DNA from: Streptosporangiaceae bacterium
Lineage (GTDB): Bacteria > Actinomycetota > Actinomycetes > Streptosporangiales > Streptosporangiaceae
Reading direction: 5' to 3'
Length of the DNA: 6,316 bases
Assembly (NCBI GenBank): GCA_030039095.1
Contig: JASHQP010000012.1
Coordinates: forward strand, 1-6,316
The stretch's first letter is position 1. The number at the start of each line of letters is the position of its first letter. The notes beneath the pieces are model-generated. The model saw only the letters and a list, made by a program, of their open reading frames with translations. It was not told the origin of the DNA and made no database searches. Both the position numbers and the translations under genes were made by a program. Positions 1 through 4,572 of this stretch are shown piece by piece.

Positions 1-356
1 GCGTCGGCGAGGTCGGCCGGCCCGCAGGGCTTGCGGCCGAGGGCGAGCAGCGGGCGGTCGCCGGCGCCGATGCCGAGGATGGCCCGGCCCGCCGATACGT
101 CGTCCAGCGTGGCCGCGGCGACCGCGGTGATCGCCGGATGTCTGGTCACCGGGTTGGTCACCGCAGTGCCCAGCCGGAGCCTGGAGCTATTGCTGGCCGC
201 CAGCGTCAGGTACACCCAGCTGTTGCGGGCGTGCAGGGAAGAATCGGTGAGCCACAGGTGACCGAAGCCGAGCGACTCAACCTCGCGGACCATGTCGACG
301 AAGCTGGCGGGCGGGTCGACCCCCTGAAGGGCGACGCCGTAGTCAGGCGTGCTCAC
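1..356 (-). CDS. Luciferase-like (LLM class) flavin/F420-dependent oxidoreductase, N-terminal part
   Basis: This is the first 118 codons of a luciferase-like monooxygenase-fold (TIM barrel) oxidoreductase; the rest lies beyond the left edge. Seen directly: residues 5-12 form the first beta strand, residues 28-40 (ESLGFGHLWLTDS) match the usual helix-strand step, and residues 63-100 carry the family hallmark, a GTAVTNPVTRHP strand, then a TLDDVSAGRAILGIGAGD block. That block is most like the methylenetetrahydromethanopterin-reductase-type branch, whose actinobacterial members often use coenzyme F420. The F420 assignment is inference, because FMN-dependent relatives share this motif. The GTG start is supported by a purine-rich GGAGGGGG Shine-Dalgarno six bases upstream. 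It lies 314 nt behind the M29-like gene with a gene relic between, so it may or may not belong to the same transcript. If it does, it could supply an oxidation step for the imported compound. Substrate unknown. Confidence 0.88.
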   Translation of the reverse strand, partial: MSTPDYGVALQGVDPPASFVDMVREVESLGFGHLWLTDSSLHARNSWVYLTLAASNSSRLRLGTAVTNPVTRHPAITAVAAATLDDVSAGRAILGIGAGDRPLLALGRKPCGPADLAD

Positions 357-359
357 GGG

Positions 360-602
360 CTACCCCCTCCCAGCGGGCAATCGTATCGGCGGCGGGCGGT
401 GCGCCCGGGTGCCGGCCGTGGTGCCCGCGCGGGTCGCAACGATCAGGGCCGGCATCACGTTGCGGCCCGCGCGGGTGTCGTCGGCCAGCCGGAGCAGCGC
501 GCCGATGGACGCGTGGGGCGTCCCGGGTGGCCGCTCCTGGCTGACGAGGAATCGAAGGCGCTCATTGGCGCGGGAGGCCGAGATCTCCGGGTCGGCTGCC
601 AC
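360..602 (-). pseudogene. Probable relic of an acyl-CoA mutase large-subunit C-terminus
   Basis: This open frame can be read from a GTG at 602 (80 codons, weak ribosome site), but it is also open without any start far upstream into the M29-like gene. Roughly the first 66 codons have strong G/C third positions like real coding sequence. The segment NVMPALIVATRAG, preceded by a helix containing ALLRLADDTRAGR, resembles the end of the substrate-binding domain of methylmalonyl-CoA/isobutyryl-CoA mutase large subunits. In that family the region reads approximately N-L/V-M/L-P-A-L/I-I...A..A-T-V-G-E-I. After this the resemblance stops (TTAGTRAHRPPP in place of the expected GEI continuation), and the frame ends at a TAG three bases before the GTG of the oxidoreductase gene. 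No cobalamin domain or catalytic part is present. I read it as a decayed fragment. The alternative is a small uncharacterised protein translationally coupled to the downstream gene. The family match is from memory and is moderate at best. Confidence 0.35.
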
Positions 603-607
603 TGGCC

Positions 608-686
608 CCGCCAGCGGCCCGGCCGGCGGGCTCGCGGCAGGACCCCCCCGCCAGCGGTCTGGCCGGCGGCTCACGGCAGGACCCCC
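608..686. repeat. 40-bp tandem duplication spanning a stop codon
   Basis: Two adjacent copies, 608-647 (40 nt) and 648-686 (39 nt), each begin CCGCCAGCGG and end CGGCAGGACCCCC on the plus strand. They differ by one deleted G and a few substitutions (CC versus TC after AGCGG, TCG versus TCA further on). The right-hand copy contains the end of the M29-like gene (last codons Val-Leu-Pro and TGA at 671-673). In the left-hand copy the TGA reads CGA, so it codes in line with the relic frame. Each copy holds a GC-rich inverted repeat (CCGCC...GGCGG) that could fold in RNA, with no T-run after it. Confidence 0.85.
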
Positions 687-1624
687 TCGGCCATGACCAC
701 CCGGCCGTCGAGTTCCAGCACGGCGTCCCGCATCACGCAGTCCAGGTGCGCGATCGCGTTCACCCGCCCGCCGTAGGCGATCGAGTTGCCGAGCGCGATG
801 TGCGCGGAGCCACGGGACGACTCGGTCTCCATCGGCACGGAGCACACAACGCCGTTGGGGTTGAACCCCATCGACACCTCGGCGATGTTCGCCATCCGGT
901 CGTCCGCGCAGCGCTGGAGCATCGACTCCAGGCGGCCCCGCGCGGCGCCTTCGACGCCGGTCAGCTGGCCATCGGCGACGTGGAGCACGACCGGCTCGTC
1001 CAGCGGGCCCTGGCCCATGAACAGCAGGTCGGCGTCGATCACCACCACGCCGGTGGTGGTCCCCTCGACCGGCGCGGTGCCCGCCTCGACGTCCGGCGGG
1101 GCCATGTACGCGCCAGGCGTCCGGGCCATGCCGTGCAGCACCCGGCCCGGCCGGTCCGCGACCGACCCGCGCAGGTCGGTTCCGGCCCGCGAGGTGAGCC
1201 GGAACTCGCTGGCCCGGTCCCACGCGGCGCCGACGTTCTCGGCGTCGATCCGCAGCCGCTCGAAGTCCACCGCGAGCGGCCCGCCGGGCCGGAACGTGTC
1301 CAGCCGGACCCCCGGCATGGCCAGGTACCGCGCGCCCAAGTCGGTGGCGGCCCGCCTGGCCGCCGACGACCCGATGAACAGGCTGGTCAGCTCGATCGTC
1401 GCGGCAGCATGCAGCATCATCGCGGCCACAGCGGCTGGCGGCTCGGCGCCGGGCAGTCTCGGGCTCGGCATCCGGGCGACCAGCGGGGTCGCGTCGCGTT
1501 CAAGGATCCCGTTGGACAGGCCGGACACGACGTCGGGATCCGTCCCCTCATCGGTGAGCAGGGCAATCTCCTCGCCCGCGCCCACGGCGAGGCACTGGTC
1601 GAGGACGTTGTCGAACGCGGTCAT
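671..1624 (-). CDS. Short M29 aminopeptidase / NicX-like metalloenzyme
   Basis: This 317-residue cytoplasmic protein has no signal peptide or membrane segment. It resembles the aminopeptidase T / thermophilic metallopeptidase (M29) family, which also includes 2,5-dihydroxypyridine 5,6-dioxygenase (NicX). Visible blocks are TSRAGTDLRGS (144-154), VEAGTAPVEGTTTG (179-192, corresponding to the family's GEVFTAP-type motif), AEVSMGFNPNG (248-258), AHIALGNSIAYGG (274-286) and AHLDCVM (292-298). By memory-based alignment the expected metal ligands are E180, E249, H275, H293 and D295, and all are present. True M29 peptidases are about 400 residues, so the N-terminal domain here is short. The ATG overlaps the TGA of the M20 gene as ATGA, with AAGGA just upstream, so it is very likely translationally coupled to it. 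The frame stays open further upstream, but only as an overlap with M20 coding sequence. Peptidase, amidase and ring-cleaving oxygenase roles all remain possible. The family call is firm and the reaction is not. Confidence 0.85.
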   Translation of the reverse strand: MTAFDNVLDQCLAVGAGEEIALLTDEGTDPDVVSGLSNGILERDATPLVARMPSPRLPGAEPPAAVAAMMLHAAATIELTSLFIGSSAARRAATDLGARYLAMPGVRLDTFRPGGPLAVDFERLRIDAENVGAAWDRASEFRLTSRAGTDLRGSVADRPGRVLHGMARTPGAYMAPPDVEAGTAPVEGTTTGVVVIDADLLFMGQGPLDEPVVLHVADGQLTGVEGAARGRLESMLQRCADDRMANIAEVSMGFNPNGVVCSVPMETESSRGSAHIALGNSIAYGGRVNAIAHLDCVMRDAVLELDGRVVMAEGVLP

Positions 1625-2817
1625 CGGTCCTTGGCGAGCGCGAGCGCGGCGAACACCGCGTACGCCCTGGTTGCCTCGTGGATGTCGGCGATCGCGAGGT
1701 GCTCGTCGGGGCAGTACACCGGCGGCCCGCCGGGGCCGAAGATCACCGTGGGCACCTTGGCGCCGAAGCTCGCGGTGTCGCCGAGCCAGTTCTCGGTGAC
1801 CAGCCGCGGCTCGCCGCCGCGGACCAGGCCGACCGCGCGGCGCATCAGCCGGATGACCTCGTCGTCCGGACTGGCCAGGTAGCCGTTCTTGACGTCGGCG
1901 AGCTCGACCTGCACGGCCACTCGGGGGTCGGCCGCGGACGCCGCCGCGATGCACCGGTCGATCTCGGCCCTGACCTGCTCCACCGTGACGCCCGGCTGCG
2001 GCCGGGTGTCGGCCCGGATCACGCACTCGTCCGGGATCATCGACGGGCCGCCGGGCGGCAGCCCGCCGTAGATCCGCCCCGGCACGACGTAGGTCTCGGG
2101 TCCGAACAGCTCCACGACGTCGGCGGGCAGGTCGGGCTCGTACCGGGACGCGTCCAGGGCCAGCACCACGTGCGCGGCCAGCGTGTTCGCGTTCACGGCC
2201 AGGTGCTTGTGGCAGCTGTGCGCGGACGTGCCGAGCACGGTCAGGTCGAAGTAGTAGCGCCCCCGGTGGCCGAGGCAGACCTGGTTGTCGGTCAGCTCGC
2301 CGAGAACGCACAGGTCGGCCTTTGGGTGCGTGTCGAAGTAGGCGACCGCGCCGGCCTGGTCGCCCATGTGGTCGGCGACCGCGGACATGGCCGCCGTGCC
2401 CGCGAGCGGCAGCCCGCTGCGCGCCAGCGCCTCGATCGCCACGATCTCGCAGGCCAGCGCCGCCTTCATGTCCATGATTCCGTGCCCGTACACGGCGTCG
2501 CCGACGACCGCGCCGGAGAACGGCCCGGCGGTCTCCCAGCCGTGGGAGACCGGCTTGGTGTCCAGATGGCCGGTGAGCACCACCCGCGGCCCCGGGCCGA
2601 ACGACACCTCGCCGGTCGCGTTCGGCCGGTCCGGCAGCACCGGCTGGAGCTCGACCGCCTCGAACCCGGCTTCCTTCATCACGTCGGCCAGGAACTTGGC
2701 GAGCGGCCCTTCCTCGCCGAGCACGCTGGGGATCCGGCAGACCTCCTGTGACAGCGCCACAGCGCGGTCGGTGTCCAGGTGCTCCAGCACCCGGTCGGCT
2801 AGCTCGCGGTCATCCAT
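1621..2817 (-). CDS. M20 family metallo-deacylase/peptidase (ArgE/DapE/carboxypeptidase G2 type)
   Basis: This 398-residue protein has full family length. The catalytic domain is split by a dimerisation (lid) domain at about residues 180-290. Such enzymes hydrolyse an N-acyl amide or peptide bond using two metal ions, usually zinc. Seen directly: GHLDTKPV with H84 and D86, YGHGIMDMKAAL with the bridging aspartate D116, LGELTDNQVCLGHRG with likely ligand E174, TSAHS with the lid-domain H200, and PDEHLAIAD with the last ligand H373. The canonical Glu-Glu pair (catalytic base plus metal ligand, normally ...DEExG) reads Asp149-His150 in ADHMGDQAG, a notable deviation. The start is ATG at 2817, with AGGAG eleven bases upstream, a slightly long spacing. 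It lies 36 nt after the permease stop and overlaps the next gene by ATGA, so it is the middle gene of an operon. Substrate unknown; ArgE or DapE identity should not be assumed. Confidence 0.92.
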   Translation of the reverse strand: MDDRELADRVLEHLDTDRAVALSQEVCRIPSVLGEEGPLAKFLADVMKEAGFEAVELQPVLPDRPNATGEVSFGPGPRVVLTGHLDTKPVSHGWETAGPFSGAVVGDAVYGHGIMDMKAALACEIVAIEALARSGLPLAGTAAMSAVADHMGDQAGAVAYFDTHPKADLCVLGELTDNQVCLGHRGRYYFDLTVLGTSAHSCHKHLAVNANTLAAHVVLALDASRYEPDLPADVVELFGPETYVVPGRIYGGLPPGGPSMIPDECVIRADTRPQPGVTVEQVRAEIDRCIAAASAADPRVAVQVELADVKNGYLASPDDEVIRLMRRAVGLVRGGEPRLVTENWLGDTASFGAKVPTVIFGPGGPPVYCPDEHLAIADIHEATRAYAVFAALALAKDR

Positions 2818-2853
2818 GATCTAGGCGGCTCCTGGTCGGTAGAGGTCGCTGTC

Positions 2854-4305
2854 CTATGCGCCGCGGCCGTCGGCGTGGGCGAGCGCGGGCTCGCGCTTGG
2901 CTTCCTGGCCGATGGCGACCTTCCGCAGTACCCAGTAGATGATCCCGGCGACCACGAACCCGACGTAGAACGAGAGGTCGGCGCCGTCGAGCGCGTTCGC
3001 GAACGGGCCGACGATGATCGAGGTGTTCATGAACGGCACCATGATCCCGAAGGCCACGACGAACGCCACGATCGCGGGCCAGCCGCTGCTCAGGTTCCGG
3101 AAGGCCAGCGCGCGGCGCAGGAACGACGGCGTGTACTTCTGCCGGTTGTAGTGCCAGTCGATCATCACGATCGCGCAGAACGGCGCGATCCAGTACGAGC
3201 TGAACAGCAGGAGGTTCTCGAACCGGCCCGAGGTGTTGGCGGCGTTCATCCACAGGATCGCCGCGAACGCCAGCACCGCGACGATCCCGGCCACGACCGG
3301 CCGCCGCACCCGGGCGCCGAGGGCCTGGAACGCGAGCGACCCGGTGTAGTCGTTCATCGAGTTCGACGCGATGGCCCCGAACACGATCGCGATCAGCGCC
3401 AGGACGCCGAGGAACCCGCCGCCCATCAGCGTGCGCACGCCGTCCGCGGTCTGGTTCCCGAGGACGCTTGCCCCGGCGAGCCCGATGACCTCGACCCATA
3501 CGTACGAGGCGGTCAGCCCGGCCATCGTGTACCAGAAGATGGCCTGCTTCGAGGTATCCGGTTTCATGTAGCGGCTGTAGTCCGATGCGTACGACGCCCA
3601 GGAGATGCCCTCGGACAGGGAGATGGTCACCATCAGCACGAACGCGCCGAGCAGCGCCGGGCCGTGCACGGTGTTGTGCGCCAGCACCAGGTGATGCTGG
3701 AAGATCTTCACCGTGAGCACGATGAACAGCACGATCAGGATCGCCGAGCCCCACTCCTGCACCCGGTGCACGAACTCGTAGCCGAACACGCTGATCGCGC
3801 CCTCGAGCACGAGCACGATCGCGACCCCGACCCAGAACGGCACGTGGAAGAGCAGTTGCGCCGCCTGCCCGCCGAACAGCCCGACCAGCGCGTCCCAGGC
3901 GATCGACGACAGCCACTGGACCGCGCCGGGCAGCACGATCGTCTTGCCGAACGGCAGCCGGGCCAGCGGAACCTGGCCGGTGCCGGTCTTCGGCCCCCAG
4001 GTGCACAGGATCGCCACCGGCAGGGAGCCGATGATCGTGCCGATGATGATGGCGATGATGCCCAGGCCGAACCCGAGGCCGAACACCACGGCCAGGGTGC
4101 CCGCGAACACGCCCGACAGCTCCATGTTCGGGGTGAACCACACGGTGAACATCCGGTACACGCCGCCGTAGCGGTGCTCTTCCGGGATCGGCGCCATGCC
4201 CTGGCCCTCGAGGACCAGGTCGCCGGTGCGGGTGGGGCGAACGCCCTCGAAGACGGTGAGTTCGTCGGGGGCCGGGGAGCCTCCCCGCTCGGTGGCCTCG
4301 GTCAT
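2854..4305 (-). CDS. NCS1 family (purine-cytosine permease type) transporter
   Basis: This 483-residue integral membrane protein has about 12 hydrophobic helices and belongs to the nucleobase-cation-symport-1 family, which imports purines, cytosine, hydantoins, allantoin, thiamine precursors and similar compounds with H+ or Na+. Diagnostic segments are the first helix with FTVWFTPNMELSGVFAG (53-69), the loop GPKTGTGQVPLARLPFG (104-120), the YASDYSRYMKPDTS block (239-252) and NSMNDYTGSLAFQALG (315-330). All are typical of the bacterial and fungal purine-cytosine permease branch. The C-terminus is a short charged cytoplasmic tail. The start is ATG at 4305, preceded by AGGAGGG four to five bases upstream. 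An in-frame ATG at 4440 is rejected because it would translate through the promoter. This is the first gene of the operon with the M20 and M29-like enzymes, and it fits the import step for their substrate. The substrate class cannot be settled from these motifs. Confidence 0.93.
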   Translation of the reverse strand: MTEATERGGSPAPDELTVFEGVRPTRTGDLVLEGQGMAPIPEEHRYGGVYRMFTVWFTPNMELSGVFAGTLAVVFGLGFGLGIIAIIIGTIIGSLPVAILCTWGPKTGTGQVPLARLPFGKTIVLPGAVQWLSSIAWDALVGLFGGQAAQLLFHVPFWVGVAIVLVLEGAISVFGYEFVHRVQEWGSAILIVLFIVLTVKIFQHHLVLAHNTVHGPALLGAFVLMVTISLSEGISWASYASDYSRYMKPDTSKQAIFWYTMAGLTASYVWVEVIGLAGASVLGNQTADGVRTLMGGGFLGVLALIAIVFGAIASNSMNDYTGSLAFQALGARVRRPVVAGIVAVLAFAAILWMNAANTSGRFENLLLFSSYWIAPFCAIVMIDWHYNRQKYTPSFLRRALAFRNLSSGWPAIVAFVVAFGIMVPFMNTSIIVGPFANALDGADLSFYVGFVVAGIIYWVLRKVAIGQEAKREPALAHADGRGA

Positions 4306-4308
4306 GGT

Positions 4309-4315
4309 CCCTCCT
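4309..4315 (-). promoter_or_regulatory. Strong ribosome binding site of the NCS1 permease
   Basis: The minus strand reads AGGAGGG with four bases between AGGAGG and the ATG at 4305. This near-perfect Shine-Dalgarno decides the start in favour of the 483-residue product over the longer frame beginning at 4440. Confidence 0.85.
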
Positions 4316-4320
4316 GTCCA

Positions 4321-4338
4321 CGGCGGCAACTGCCACCG
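4321..4338 (-). other. Leader hairpin just upstream of the permease ribosome site
   Basis: In the minus-strand RNA, CGGUGGCA and UGCCGCCG can pair over 8 bp with one G-U wobble and a very small loop. It ends five bases before the AGGAGGG site, so it does not hide that site. It may instead keep it exposed or stabilise the leader. No function is shown by sequence alone. Confidence 0.4.
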
Positions 4339-4369
4339 CTGCGCACGAGCTGCCAGGTACCTCCATGTC

Positions 4370-4383
4370 CGGGCGAGCGCCCG
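4370..4383 (-). other. GC hairpin near the start of the permease transcript
   Basis: CGGGCG and CGCCCG flank two bases (CGGGCGAGCGCCCG on the plus strand), a perfect 6-bp inverted repeat. With transcription expected to begin near 4394-4396, this hairpin would form within the first dozen or so bases of the leader. It could protect the 5' end or form part of a binding site. There is no following U-run, so it is not an intrinsic terminator. Confidence 0.45.
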
Positions 4384-4389
4384 AAATAC

Positions 4390-4414
4390 GATCGGAGATA
4401 AGATATATCCGATC
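4390..4414. promoter_or_regulatory. 25-bp inverted repeat over the -10 region (possible operator)
   Basis: GATCGGA (4390-4396) and TCCGATC (4408-4414) are perfect 7-bp arms around an AT-rich 11-base centre. The repeat covers the -10 element and the expected transcription start of the permease promoter, and it shares its right arm with the 13-bp palindrome. A dimeric regulator bound here would block RNA polymerase. No regulator gene is in the window, so the regulator family is unknown. Confidence 0.6.
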
Positions 4415-4430
4415 TCAGATCGTGAGTCAA
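4402..4430 (-). promoter_or_regulatory. Predicted sigma70-type promoter of the permease operon
   Basis: On the minus strand, TTGACT (plus positions 4425-4430) is separated by exactly 17 bases from TATATC (4402-4407). The -35 matches the consensus at five of six positions and the -10 at its first four. It sits in the only clearly AT-rich island of the window, 97 to 125 bases upstream of the permease start, and would give a leader of roughly 90 nt. A second candidate -10 (TATCTT) lies seven bases further downstream. Confidence 0.7.
4410..4422. promoter_or_regulatory. Perfect 13-bp palindrome inside the promoter spacer (probable operator)
   Basis: CGATCT and AGATCG flank a single central C (4416). 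The palindrome fits entirely within the 17-base spacer between the -35 and -10 elements, the classical place for a repressor site. It overlaps the right arm of the 25-bp inverted repeat, giving two interlocked possible sites that repeat the GATC core three times (4390, 4411, 4418). Confidence 0.65.
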
Positions 4431-4504
4431 TGCCCGCCAAGCTTTGGATACTGCCTGGTCAGGGGCCTTTGTGCAACGGCGCCCGGCTTGTCACCCTGCC
4501 GAGG

Positions 4505-4561
4505 CCCCGCCCGCTGCGCCCCGCTGCGCCCCGCACCGCCCCGCACCGCCCCGCACCGCCC
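4505..4561 (-). repeat. 10-bp tandem repeat with G-quadruplex-type pattern on the minus strand
   Basis: Five adjacent 10-bp units occupy 4511-4560: two of CCGCTGCGCC followed by three of CCGCACCGCC. On the minus strand this gives four GGGG tracts (plus positions 4519-4522, 4529-4532, 4539-4542, 4549-4552) separated by 6-base loops, with more G tracts at 4505-4508, 4510-4512 and 4559-4561. The array fits the usual four-tract quadruplex pattern and lies 12 nt after the beta-glucosidase stop. It may affect termination or mRNA 3' end stability, or it may simply be slippage-prone sequence. Confidence 0.8.
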
Positions 4562-4572
4562 GTGATGGCAGG

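Noticed and set aside
1625..2311. An N-terminal extension of the M29-like gene up to 2311
   Set aside because: It would overlap the M20 gene in another frame with shadow composition. The ATGA overlap at 1621-1624 gives a natural start where family similarity begins.
1621..2817. Calling the M20 gene argE or dapE
   Set aside because: No arginine or lysine biosynthesis genes are nearby, the active site deviates, and the context is a nucleobase-type permease.
2810..4366. A long minus-strand frame of 518 codons overlapping the permease
   Set aside because: It is an arginine-, glycine- and proline-rich out-of-phase shadow of the permease gene, caused by high G/C at third positions.
1678..4401. 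Long plus-strand open frames opposite the M20 and permease genes
   Set aside because: These are also antisense shadows rich in Arg, Gly, Val and His. No domain can be recognised, and the minus-strand genes explain the openness.
4306..4440. A longer permease reading frame starting at the ATG at 4440 (45 extra residues)
   Set aside because: The extension is arginine- and tryptophan-rich without family resemblance, runs through the -35, operator and -10 sequences, and has no ribosome site. The ATG at 4305 has a near-perfect one.
4462..4508. GGGGCC...GGCCCC inverted repeat as a terminator after the beta-glucosidase
   Set aside because: The arms are 35 bases apart and no T-run follows in either direction, so it does not look like an intrinsic terminator.
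4505..4561. CRISPR-like array
   Set aside because: The units are 10 bp and directly adjacent with no spacers. It is a simple tandem repeat.
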